A DNA stretch of 56,541 nt from PALSA-1296 sp037143335 (GTDB taxonomy: Bacteria; Bacteroidota; Ignavibacteria; Palsa-1295): contig JBAWZA010000019.1 of NCBI GenBank assembly GCA_037143335.1, forward strand, positions 1 to 56,541. The letters run 5' to 3'. The notes beneath the pieces were generated by a model, which saw only the letters and a program-made list of their open reading frames with translations, had not been told where the DNA came from and made no database searches. The translations under genes were made by a program, and so were the position numbers. The stretch's first letter is position 1. Every line of letters begins with the position of its first letter. Shown in pieces: positions 17,842 through 26,373 of this stretch.

Positions 17842-19329
17842 ATGATGAAGAATATCGGTTTAGTCTTGATCTGCCTCATGTTTTCGAGTCAAGGCATAGT
17901 TTGGGGTCAGCAGAGTCTTGTTGACATGGATGTCGCTACGTTCGGTAGAGACTCAGGCAAGGTATTAGTAGAGGTAAATTTTAGTATCCTTCAAGCAGCG
18001 TTGGTTGCTACTCAAACAAATAATGGCTGGAAAATTCCTGTTGATGCTCGCATTGAACTTTGGGAGAATACCAGATTAGTAGATTCATTGGGAATACATA
18101 AAGAGAAATTAGTAAATGGCTCAAAGACAGGGCTTGATGCTTCGACGGGTGAGCGACTGGTTGACGGCGCATCCTTTGTTACTTCAATGCAACAAAATGG
18201 TACAGCTTACTTAATCGTGAACGGTGTCATCTATAAAGGCAAATCATACACGGATACAGTTCGCAGTCAGATCGTTGTTTCGACGATACGAAAAGACATT
18301 TTTAGTTTTGGTGGCGTTCAACTCGGTACCAGTTTAACGCCATCGGTAGATAAGACAAATCCATTCGTAAAAGTTGGTTACTTATTACTACCAAATCCTT
18401 CACGACTTTACTCTTCGACAAATAGTAAGCTGTGTTATTATACAGAACTTTACACTCCATCGCAATCAATGAGCACTGCTAAAAATTGCGAAATAGTCGA
18501 GCGTATTATTGATGGGCAGAATCATGAAATGTTTTCCAAGAAACACCAACAGTCGCTTTCGGTAGTTGCCGCACCGATTCTTGGCTCTATAGAAGTTGAT
18601 GGGTTGCCTGGTGATGCCTACTTTTTGGAGCTTTCAGCATCCGTTGATGGTAAAATTGTAGCGAGATCGAAGACAAATTTTTACTTCGACGATGGAATGA
18701 AGCTTTCCGAGGAGAAACCTGAGGCAAGGAGTGAGGCGCCTCTCGATGAGACAACCATTTTCGATGGTTCTGAATTTAGTCATTTACCAATACCTGAACT
18801 CAAAGAAAAAGGGGCTCAACTATCATACGTTGCGAAAGAGGATGTCCGGAAAGCATGGACGAAAGTTGCCGACAGGTTGGATGCCGATACCCAATCACCG
18901 AAACAAATTGAAGAAGCAATTTCGGATGCTCGTAAATTTATTTTTGAGTTCTGGCGAAATCGGGACAGAGATGCAGGTAGTAGTAATCCACTTTCTGCCT
19001 ATCACACATTTTCCCAGCATGTTCAGGAAGCAAATGTGAAGTTTACGTATTTGAAAATTCCGGGATGGAGAACTGATTTTGGTAGAATCTATATAACCTA
19101 TGGCGCTCCTGAAGAACGCTTTGTTGTAAAGAATCTTCACCCAATCAATAGTCGTCCTTTTGTGACTTGGAAATACTATGGAACAAGTATACCGCTCGTA
19201 GAAGGCGGCAACGCGGAATTCGATTTTATGGATAAACAAGGGGGAGGTAATTTTACACTTGTTAACTCGAACGTTCGCGGTGAAACCTACGATCCCTCGT
19301 GGTTGACAGAAGGCCGTAGAACGAATTGA
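17842..19329 (+). CDS. GWxTD-domain protein
   Basis: Exported protein of 495 residues with a signal peptide ending QGIVWGQ. The C-terminal third carries the GWxTD domain: the defining run reads GWRTD at residues 408-412, followed by GRIYITYGAPEE. The domain is widespread in Bacteroidota, Chlorobiota and Acidobacteriota, but its function is not established. The N-terminal two thirds are mostly beta, without a recognised family. The gene begins a tight operon. Sixteen bases separate it from an acyltransferase gene, and all genes to 24047 follow with short gaps or overlaps. That context suggests an envelope function. Confidence 0.85.
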   Translation: MMKNIGLVLICLMFSSQGIVWGQQSLVDMDVATFGRDSGKVLVEVNFSILQAALVATQTNNGWKIPVDARIELWENTRLVDSLGIHKEKLVNGSKTGLDASTGERLVDGASFVTSMQQNGTAYLIVNGVIYKGKSYTDTVRSQIVVSTIRKDIFSFGGVQLGTSLTPSVDKTNPFVKVGYLLLPNPSRLYSSTNSKLCYYTELYTPSQSMSTAKNCEIVERIIDGQNHEMFSKKHQQSLSVVAAPILGSIEVDGLPGDAYFLELSASVDGKIVARSKTNFYFDDGMKLSEEKPEARSEAPLDETTIFDGSEFSHLPIPELKEKGAQLSYVAKEDVRKAWTKVADRLDADTQSPKQIEEAISDARKFIFEFWRNRDRDAGSSNPLSAYHTFSQHVQEANVKFTYLKIPGWRTDFGRIYITYGAPEERFVVKNLHPINSRPFVTWKYYGTSIPLVEGGNAEFDFMDKQGGGNFTLVNSNVRGETYDPSWLTEGRRTN

Positions 19330-19345
19330 TACGCCAACCTGATTA

Positions 19346-20152
19346 ATGCGACGAACCCTGAATGCTATCGGTAGTTTGTTTGCGTCAATTCTATTTTATT
19401 TTGGGATCCGACGTAGTGTAACCTTCGATAATCTACAGAATGCATATCCTACCTCGAGTAAATCAGCATTAAATGCCTTAGCACTAAATGCTTATAAGAA
19501 TCTTGGAATAGTTTTCGCCGAGATGCTGTACCTGCGATTCGCGAGACTTACAAAAATAAAGCGAGGAATTTCTGTTAGCAACCCTGAATTATTTCATGCT
19601 GCATTAGCGAAGAAAAAGGGACTGATTGTTGTTGCAGGTCATTACGCAAACTGGGAATGGCTTGCGCTTGGAGGTTCACTCGTACTCAAAACAAATTATG
19701 GAGTCATCAGAAAAAATATTGACAAATCTTTTGTAGAGAAGTTTCTAACGAAGATGCGCACTCGCACTGGCAACCGTATGATTAACGCCGGAGATGTCCG
19801 TGGTATGTATCGAGCTTTACAGAGTGGGGAGTGTATTACAATCTTGGGCGATCAAGCCGCACCAGGCGAAAGTGTTCGAGTGCCGTTTTTCGGAAGAGAA
19901 GTACCAACTTTTGAGGGACCTGCTCGCTTAGCTATTCGGACAAATGCAATAATGTTGTTTGCTGAGTGCTTCCGAAAAACGGATGGTAATTATGAGATTA
20001 CATTTCATCCAATGGAAACCGATGATATTGTTGGTGATTCGGAATTGAATGTCAAGATCCTAACTGTTCGTCATACAGAAGTGTTAGAAAAAATAATCCG
20101 CTTGAATCCAGAGCAATGGCTTTGGCAGCATAAGCGTTGGAAATACGTATGA
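19346..20152 (+). CDS. LpxL/HtrB-type lipid A acyltransferase
   Basis: Inner-membrane acyltransferase of the LpxL/LpxM family, which adds secondary acyl chains to lipid A precursors. At 268 residues it is slightly short for the family. An N-terminal hydrophobic stretch (about 5-22) is followed by the catalytic HX4E box HYANWE at residues 99-104, and later by ILGDQAAPGESVRVPFFG. Its stop codon overlaps the start of a family 9 glycosyltransferase (ATGA), which fits lipopolysaccharide assembly. The exact position that it acylates cannot be told. Confidence 0.87.
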   Translation: MRRTLNAIGSLFASILFYFGIRRSVTFDNLQNAYPTSSKSALNALALNAYKNLGIVFAEMLYLRFARLTKIKRGISVSNPELFHAALAKKKGLIVVAGHYANWEWLALGGSLVLKTNYGVIRKNIDKSFVEKFLTKMRTRTGNRMINAGDVRGMYRALQSGECITILGDQAAPGESVRVPFFGREVPTFEGPARLAIRTNAIMLFAECFRKTDGNYEITFHPMETDDIVGDSELNVKILTVRHTEVLEKIIRLNPEQWLWQHKRWKYV

Positions 20153-21162
20153 ACGCACTTGTAATCCAACCAGCTTTTTTAGGCGATGCAATTCTTTCGC
20201 TCTCGCTTGCCGAGGAGTTGAAGCGCCGTGTGTTTGATGCAAAAATTTCTTACCTCGTCCGCCCAGAGGCATCATCAATCATTGCACTCTCGCCATGTGT
20301 TCACAAAGTATATACATTTGATAAATACAAATCCGAATCCGGCATTAGCGGAGTAATCAAGAAGGCGAAGGAGCTTAATGCAGATCACTTTGATGTTGTC
20401 TTCGCCTTGCATTCATCGAAACGGACATTGGCACTGGTTGAGCGATTAGAAATCGAAGAAAAAATCGGATATGGAAATCACAGAGAATTTACGAAGCAAA
20501 TATCGGATAATTATGCTGTACACACGCAGAGAGCTGTTCACTTGCTAAGTAGTTTATTAGATGATGTAGATGTTTTAACTCTCCCTCGACTGCAAAGTGC
20601 TCGCTCGGACATTCCGCCTGCCGTACTTCAATTGCACAAACCGATCGCAGTAGTGTCAACGGATAGTGTTTGGAAAACCAAGCAATGGGGGGCTGAGAAA
20701 TTTATCCTGTTGATCGGATTACTTGAATCTGATGGTTTCAGTATTGTGCTTACAGGTGTACAGGATATATTTGGAGGGATGAATCTATCAAACCACTTCG
20801 GCGAAGACATACTAAATCTCATCGGTAAAACCACTCTTACCGAACTTGCCGCCATTATCGAATACTCAGATCTTGTCATTTCTAACGATAGCGCTGTCGC
20901 ACATATCGCAACAGCTGTTCGAACACGGAGCATAACAATCTTCGGACCGACTCTACCGGAATTCGGTTTTGCACAGCCTCCCGAACTTGGGTCAGTTATA
21001 GACGTATCAGGTCTGTGGTGCCGACCGTGTAGTTCGCACGGTGGAAATGAATGTCCAACGCATACACACGATTGTATGAAATTGATCAAGCCTGAAAAGG
21101 TATTTCATCGAGTAAAATCAGTAATTGAAGGCACAGGTATTGGAGCGGAAACCGTTCAATAG
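20149..21162 (+). CDS. Heptosyltransferase-like family 9 glycosyltransferase
   Basis: Glycosyltransferase family 9 (WaaC/WaaF/WaaQ type), which adds ADP-heptose to the lipopolysaccharide core in Gram-negative bacteria. The start at 20149 (ATGA overlap with the acyltransferase stop) gives MNALVIQPAFLGDAILSLS, the normal N-terminus. The TTG at 20137 lies inside the upstream gene and is rejected. The C-terminal domain has the family run ISNDSAVAHIATAV and IFGPT. At 338 residues the size is normal. It pairs with the acyltransferase, which supports a core and lipid A role. Specificity for heptose is not certain. Confidence 0.88.
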   Translation: MNALVIQPAFLGDAILSLSLAEELKRRVFDAKISYLVRPEASSIIALSPCVHKVYTFDKYKSESGISGVIKKAKELNADHFDVVFALHSSKRTLALVERLEIEEKIGYGNHREFTKQISDNYAVHTQRAVHLLSSLLDDVDVLTLPRLQSARSDIPPAVLQLHKPIAVVSTDSVWKTKQWGAEKFILLIGLLESDGFSIVLTGVQDIFGGMNLSNHFGEDILNLIGKTTLTELAAIIEYSDLVISNDSAVAHIATAVRTRSITIFGPTLPEFGFAQPPELGSVIDVSGLWCRPCSSHGGNECPTHTHDCMKLIKPEKVFHRVKSVIEGTGIGAETVQ

Positions 21163-21178
21163 GTGTTGTTCTGGGCGA

Positions 21179-21409
21179 ATGCTAACTCGAGTTGTTGACG
21201 CTATTTTTTCTTTTATCGCCCGTTCAATCGGGAAAGTAATTCTCTTCTTGGTGCTTTCACTAAGCTCGCCAGCTGTGAATGCAATGCGATTAGTAGACGC
21301 CAATCGTGCTGTAATTGTCGTGTTTGAATCACACTCTCGACGTAGGAGCCGAGCATTAAATAGGATTACCGGCTACACCTATCAATTCGACTCAACGTAC
21401 TATGTATAA
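21179..21409 (+). CDS. Small unknown protein with one hydrophobic segment
   Basis: A predicted 76-residue protein with a hydrophobic segment at about residues 14-36 (VILFLVLSLSSPAVNA), then an Arg-rich region (HSRRRSRALNR). This could be a signal peptide with a short exported peptide, or a single membrane anchor. No family is recognised. It begins 16 bases after the glycosyltransferase and ends overlapping the next start by eight bases, in a chain of overlapping genes that supports real translation. A longer in-frame ATG at 21125 lies inside the upstream gene. Confidence 0.5.
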   Translation: MLTRVVDAIFSFIARSIGKVILFLVLSLSSPAVNAMRLVDANRAVIVVFESHSRRRSRALNRITGYTYQFDSTYYV

Positions 21410-21626
21410 AAAACTTCTCGAAGACGAAATATTTATGAAGGGCGAAACCAATGGTCGGATGACCACTGCTCTTACCATACTTACCGATCTGCTAATTGAC
21501 ATAAATGCGCTTGAGGTTTACTATCAGAAGCCAACGTCAAAAGAGATTTCACCTGCTACGCTGAATCTGATGAGAGAGAAAATTAATTTGATAAAGGAAA
21601 TTTTACCGATAAACAAACGTGGCTAA
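21402..21626 (+). CDS. Small helical unknown protein
   Basis: A predicted 74-residue cytoplasmic protein that is mostly alpha-helical, with LLIDINALEVYYQKP and NLMREKINLIKEILP. No family is recognised. It overlaps the gene before it by eight bases and the Nramp gene after it by eight bases, the arrangement typical of translational coupling. This, together with even codon usage, argues for a real gene. A regulatory or folding role for the transporter is possible but not supported beyond position. Confidence 0.55.
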   Translation: MYKKLLEDEIFMKGETNGRMTTALTILTDLLIDINALEVYYQKPTSKEISPATLNLMREKINLIKEILPINKRG

Positions 21627-23496
21627 CGATTTCGATCATCAGAAGTCTCTGTCAGAATCTCACGGCAGTGTTTCGATCCCCAAAAAGGGGACTGGAATTT
21701 TGCGTCGTTTAGTTGCATTTGGTGGACCTGCCTATCTGGTGAGCGTGGGTTATATGGACCCAGGAAATTGGGCAACCGATCTCGAAGGTGGTGCACGATT
21801 TGGTTATTCGTTGCTGTGGGTGCTGCTCATGTCCAACCTTATGGCACTTCTCCTGCAGACGCTGTCGGCAAGGCTTGGTATTGTTACAGGGCGTGATCTT
21901 GCCCAAGCGTGTCGGGATCATTATCCTAAACCAATTTCAATTGCACTGTGGGTATTGTGCGAAATTGCGATTATCGCATGCGACCTTGCAGAAGTGCTCG
22001 GCACTGCGATTGCCATAAATCTTCTTTTTGGACTCCCTCTAATCTGGGGTGTGCTTATTACTGCGCTTGATGTGCTTTTGCTTCTCGGATTACAACGGCT
22101 TGGGATGCGCAAACTCGAAGCGGTCGTGATTTCTCTGATAATGATTATTGGATTTTGTTTTATACTCGAAATATTTCTTTCAACTCCGGAGTGGCATAGC
22201 GTTCTTGCTGGGGTGATGCCAAGTCTCCCCGATGGTAGTCTCTATATTGCTATAGGAATTGTCGGTGCGACTGTTATGCCGCACAATCTCTATCTGCATT
22301 CCTCACTCGTTCAGACTCGTGAATTTCCCCAAACAATCGAGGGAAAAAAGGAGGCATGTAAGTATAATTTGTTTGATTCAATTCTTGCGCTTAACGGAGC
22401 CTTCTTTGTGAATGCAGCCATACTCGTCTTAGCCGGAGCAGTATTCTTCTCACGTGGTTTAGTGGTTACAGAAATTCAGCAAGCACACCAATTATTATCA
22501 CCGCTATTGGGTACAAAGTTTGCAGGTATACTTTTTGCAGTTGCACTTTTAGCGAGCGGTCAATCCTCCACAATTACTGGAACACTTGCCGGACAAATTG
22601 TTATGGAAGGGTTTCTCCATATCCGTATCAGTCCAGCGGTTCGGCGAATCATCACACGGTCGTTAGCGATTGTGCCAGCAGTTGTTGTACTACTGATTTT
22701 TGGGGAAGGGCAAACATTGTCGTTGCTCATTCTTAGTCAAGTTGTCTTGAGTATGCAATTATCATTCGCGATTATCCCTCTCGTTCATTTCACGAGTGAA
22801 AAGAAACTCATGGGTGAATTTACGAATACACTTTGGCTGAGAATCTTGGCTTGGTTGACGACTGCTATAGTCTTAGCACTGAACATCAAACTTATTGTTG
22901 ATAAGGAATTCGATGCATTTGTGTCGCAGGATTCGACAGAGCGGATGATAGCAATTATAGCAATGCCCTTGCTCATGGCTATTGCTATACTGCTTCTCTA
23001 TGTCCTTTTCAAACCTCTTTTGAATCGTGGCAGACGGGTGAAAGGGTTTGAAATTCCCGCTTTCACAGAATTTAGTTCGGAGCTAAAATATACTATCGTT
23101 GGTGTTGCCATAGATGGAGGCATCAAAGATCAGCGTATCATTGAACAAGCACTATCACTCACAAGCGATTCGGGTAAGCTTGTGCTCATTCACGTAATAT
23201 CAAGTGGACCAAGTTTCTTTCTCAGAGAAAAATCGCGAGACATGGCTACTCGTGATGGGGAAGAGTATCTATCCCGATTAATGGGAGAGCTTGTCCAGAA
23301 AACGGGTGTGCAAATCGAGACAGTCATTGGATATGGTTCGGCACCGAAAGAATTAGTGCAAATCGCAAATGAGAAGCATCTTGATTTGTTAGTAATGGGT
23401 TCGCATGGGCATCGCGGTGTCACCGATATTATTTTTGGTGCGACAGTATCGCCTGTTCGTCATGCACTTTCTATACCAGTATTTATCGTACAATGA
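21619..23496 (+). CDS. Nramp/MntH-type divalent metal transporter fused to a UspA domain
   Basis: A 625-residue two-part protein. Residues about 28-465 form an Nramp-family symporter with about eleven hydrophobic segments. The metal site is visible: DPGN at 47-50 in the first helix and ATVMPHN at 217-223 in the sixth, matching the conserved Asp, Asn, Ala and Met ligands of Mn2+/Fe2+ transporters. Residues about 490-625 form a universal stress protein domain with VVGVAID-like strand, ending in GSHGHRGVTDIIFGATVS, the ATP-binding type of motif. The start is GTG at 21619, overlapping the preceding gene. The fusion implies nucleotide sensing of transport, which is inference. It overlaps the adenosyltransferase gene by four bases. 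Confidence 0.9.
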   Translation: MANDFDHQKSLSESHGSVSIPKKGTGILRRLVAFGGPAYLVSVGYMDPGNWATDLEGGARFGYSLLWVLLMSNLMALLLQTLSARLGIVTGRDLAQACRDHYPKPISIALWVLCEIAIIACDLAEVLGTAIAINLLFGLPLIWGVLITALDVLLLLGLQRLGMRKLEAVVISLIMIIGFCFILEIFLSTPEWHSVLAGVMPSLPDGSLYIAIGIVGATVMPHNLYLHSSLVQTREFPQTIEGKKEACKYNLFDSILALNGAFFVNAAILVLAGAVFFSRGLVVTEIQQAHQLLSPLLGTKFAGILFAVALLASGQSSTITGTLAGQIVMEGFLHIRISPAVRRIITRSLAIVPAVVVLLIFGEGQTLSLLILSQVVLSMQLSFAIIPLVHFTSEKKLMGEFTNTLWLRILAWLTTAIVLALNIKLIVDKEFDAFVSQDSTERMIAIIAMPLLMAIAILLLYVLFKPLLNRGRRVKGFEIPAFTEFSSELKYTIVGVAIDGGIKDQRIIEQALSLTSDSGKLVLIHVISSGPSFFLREKSRDMATRDGEEYLSRLMGELVQKTGVQIETVIGYGSAPKELVQIANEKHLDLLVMGSHGHRGVTDIIFGATVSPVRHALSIPVFIVQ

Positions 23497-24047
23497 AAAT
23501 ATATACGAAAACAGGGGATGACGGGACAACGGGACTCTTCGGGGGAGCAAGAGTTCGCAAGGATGATCTTCGCATTGAGGCTTATGGCACTGTGGACGAA
23601 CTGAATTCTGTGATGGGTATTATCACTACGACTGAGGGCGTCGAGCATTTTATTGATGCTCTACGAGAGATACAACAATCTCTTTTTGTTCTCGGGGCTG
23701 ACCTGGCAACCCCACTTGAGTCGAAGAATACCTATAAAATTCCCAGAATCGAATTATCTGATGTGCTAAGAATTGAAGCCCTCATTGACAGAATGGATTC
23801 CGAGTTGCCACCGCTCGTAAAATTTATTCTGCCTGGTGGTACGCCGTTAGCTGCGCTGTTTCATTTTGCACGTACCGAATGTCGGCGTGCCGAACGGAGG
23901 CTCGTAGCACTTTCAGCCGTCGAAGCGATTGGACTCAATGATGTCATTTATCTCAACCGCCTATCGGATTTATTTTTTATTTGTGCACGCCGCGCCAATA
24001 AATTCAGCGGAGTGGAGGACATCGAGTGGGGTGGTAAAAAGAATTAG
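23493..24047 (+). CDS. ATP:cob(I)alamin adenosyltransferase, PduO type
   Basis: This enzyme transfers adenosine from ATP to reduced cobalamin, forming coenzyme B12. The N-terminus KIYTKTGDDGTTGLFGG is the family's ATP-binding signature. The C-terminal half carries FILPGGTPLAA and ARTECRRAERRLV. At 184 residues it has the usual size of the PduO/MMAB form. It begins at an ATGA overlap with the Nramp-UspA gene, so the two are translated together. No cobalamin riboswitch is seen. Its stop overlaps the end of the convergent ABC permease gene by four bases. Confidence 0.93.
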   Translation: MKIYTKTGDDGTTGLFGGARVRKDDLRIEAYGTVDELNSVMGIITTTEGVEHFIDALREIQQSLFVLGADLATPLESKNTYKIPRIELSDVLRIEALIDRMDSELPPLVKFILPGGTPLAALFHFARTECRRAERRLVALSAVEAIGLNDVIYLNRLSDLFFICARRANKFSGVEDIEWGGKKN

Positions 24048-25342
24048 CTATATTTCAACCACCTGAAAATCTCCTTGAGCGAATATTTCTTCCCGTACAT
24101 CAGGATACCGGTTCGATAAATTTTACCTGCCAACCACAGGACTCCAAAGAAAGTAGCTCCCATAAGTACGAATGATAGTGCGATTTGCCACCAGGGTGGC
24201 ATCTCGCTGAATATTCGTCCTACCATCAGTATCGGAGAAAAAAACGGAATGAGCGAAAGTATAACACTTGACGTGCTCGAAGGGGACTGCATCACACTCG
24301 TCATCATAAGGATTGGCAGAATGATGAGAATAGTGATTGGCATCGAGACTTGCTGCGCATCGCTTACTTGTTCAACGGTTGCACCTGCTCCTGCGTAGAG
24401 TGTTGCGTACATCAAATACCCAAAAATGAAGTAAAAGATAAAATAGATAAACGAGATTGGGGATATTACGTGTGCCGCGGCTGGTCCAAGGGATAAAAGA
24501 ATATACGGTAGGGCAAAGAAACTCAGCGTTGCAAACATGATAGCCCATACAGATACTTGCAACATGCCTGCAAGACCGACACCGAGTACCTTGCCGATCA
24601 GTAGGTCCATCGGCTTTATGCATGAGGTAAGGAGTTCTATTACGCGCGAATTTTTCTCTTCTATTACGCTTTGCATGATAAGCGAGCCGTAGAGAAGCAT
24701 CGCCACATAGAGAATCATGCCAGTAATATATCCAGCTCCGAAGCCTATCCCACTATCTTCAGTTTCTTTCTCTTCAGATACTTTAAGGGTTTCAACTTCA
24801 GCACCACTATGTGCTTTTTGCACGAACTGCGGATCAACACCAGAGGATTTCAGCCGCTCAGAAAACAGTCCATCCTTGAAACGGCTTGTAATAAATTCTT
24901 GTGAGGAAAAATCATTAGCGTTTGTGACACGAAGAATCGCATTGCTGCTACTATCAGAGATGGCGGATGCCGGAATAATCAAATATCCAAAAATATTTTT
25001 ATCAAGCAATTGCTTCTTCAATGAATCGAGTTGGCGTGGAGTAACGAATGAAAGAACTTCAACTTTGAGCGATCGAGCCATGATTGATGGTTGTTTAGAC
25101 TCATCTCCCTTGAATCCACGGCTTGCTTTGGATTCGGGTTGCGTGAAATACTTACCTAATTTACCAGTCGAGTCAACGACAATGAGTTGCTTTGTGCTTC
25201 CTTCGTTCATCGTGGTCACTAGCACTGGCACTGCGATGACCACACCGAGGAGTAGTGGAGCAATGAATGTCATAATCACGAAGGTCTTTGACTTCATCTT
25301 CTGACGAAATTCGTGCCGAAGCACGACAAACATTTTATTCAT
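24044..25342 (-). CDS. ABC-2 type transporter permease (NatB-like)
   Basis: Inner-membrane permease of 432 residues. One hydrophobic helix near the N-terminus (about 18-43, after the charged start KMKSKTFVIMTF) is followed by a large extracytoplasmic region of about 150 residues. A cluster of five hydrophobic segments (about 205-410) contains VIEEKNSRVIELLTS, the conserved inner loop of the NatB/YhaP group. It probably works with the ATPase encoded just upstream (gap of three bases) to export an unknown substrate. In the NatAB group sodium efflux is one known activity, but this cannot be assigned here. Confidence 0.85.
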   Translation of the reverse strand: MNKMFVVLRHEFRQKMKSKTFVIMTFIAPLLLGVVIAVPVLVTTMNEGSTKQLIVVDSTGKLGKYFTQPESKASRGFKGDESKQPSIMARSLKVEVLSFVTPRQLDSLKKQLLDKNIFGYLIIPASAISDSSSNAILRVTNANDFSSQEFITSRFKDGLFSERLKSSGVDPQFVQKAHSGAEVETLKVSEEKETEDSGIGFGAGYITGMILYVAMLLYGSLIMQSVIEEKNSRVIELLTSCIKPMDLLIGKVLGVGLAGMLQVSVWAIMFATLSFFALPYILLSLGPAAAHVISPISFIYFIFYFIFGYLMYATLYAGAGATVEQVSDAQQVSMPITILIILPILMMTSVMQSPSSTSSVILSLIPFFSPILMVGRIFSEMPPWWQIALSFVLMGATFFGVLWLAGKIYRTGILMYGKKYSLKEIFRWLKYS

Positions 25343-25345
25343 ACG

Positions 25346-26251
25346 TTAGCGCGATTGCGAAACAACCTGTAGAAAAATTTCTTTTAAAGGTGGTTCTTCG
25401 ATTTCCCACTTTATTATCGTGACGACATCGTTAAGTGATCTTAAAATCATCCGTGAATCAGCTCCGCTCAGGAGTTCAAAAAGAGCTTCATTCGGATGAC
25501 TCTCCACTATTATGATCGGATAGTTGGCAAGTATGTCTTGAATCGAAATTTGCCCATCGAACACAACTCGGACGTACCGTTTGCCGAAACGACTTTTAAC
25601 CTCTCGCAATTTTCCGGATAAGATTACCTTCCCAAGATTCATCAATGCTATTTCATCACAAAGCTGCTCGACTTGTTCCATGCGATGAGTTGATAGCAGA
25701 ATGGTTCTGCCTTTTGCGCGTTCTTCGAGAATGATGTCGTTAATCAATTCTGAGTTGATCGGATCTAGTCCAGAAAGAGGTTCATCAAGGACGAGTAATT
25801 CTGGGTCATGCAATACCGTTACAATAAATTGCAACTTCTGCTGCATTCCTTTGGAAAGCTCGTTAGTTTTCTTTTTTGCCCAATCATGGATTTCAAAGCG
25901 ATCGAGCCAATAGTCTATATTTTTTTTGAGGGTGAGCTTGTCTAGTCCTTTCAAAGCTCCTAAATACTCAAGCTGATTTCGGACGGTAAGTTTTCGATAC
26001 AACCCTCTTTCCTCAGGCATATAGCCAATTACGTTCTGGTGATTTTCGTTTTGTGGTTCACCGAAAAGCTCGATCGAGCCTTGGTCGGGCATAGTGATTC
26101 CCGTTACCATTCTGATCGTGGATGTCTTGCCTGCGCCATTTGGGCCTAAGAGTCCAAATATACAACCTTTAGGAATACCTATTGATACGTCATTTACAGC
26201 CGCATAAGAGCCATAGGATTTTGAGACACCTTTTAGGGAAACGATAGGCAT
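25346..26251 (-). CDS. ABC transporter ATP-binding protein (NatA-like)
   Basis: ATPase of 301 residues for the adjacent permease. Walker A GPNGAGKT lies at residues 36-43, the signature reads LSKGMQQK near 138, and Walker B reads LLVLDEP near 154 with the usual D-loop GLDP. The C-terminal about 80 residues form the DUF4162-like domain found in NatA/YhaQ-type subunits. It is transcribed leftward, divergent from the barrel gene at 26374, with 122 bases between them that must hold promoters for both. I could not pick out promoter boxes with confidence. Confidence 0.9.
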   Translation of the reverse strand: MPIVSLKGVSKSYGSYAAVNDVSIGIPKGCIFGLLGPNGAGKTSTIRMVTGITMPDQGSIELFGEPQNENHQNVIGYMPEERGLYRKLTVRNQLEYLGALKGLDKLTLKKNIDYWLDRFEIHDWAKKKTNELSKGMQQKLQFIVTVLHDPELLVLDEPLSGLDPINSELINDIILEERAKGRTILLSTHRMEQVEQLCDEIALMNLGKVILSGKLREVKSRFGKRYVRVVFDGQISIQDILANYPIIIVESHPNEALFELLSGADSRMILRSLNDVVTIIKWEIEEPPLKEIFLQVVSQSR

Positions 26252-26373
26252 TATTTTGTTTATTGTGTCAGTAATATGACGGTACTAAAATACGATATTT
26301 TACCCTCGTGGTTACCGTTTTCTCTTGCTGGTACTTATCATTTAGTATATTTGAACATTATTACAAGTACCGA

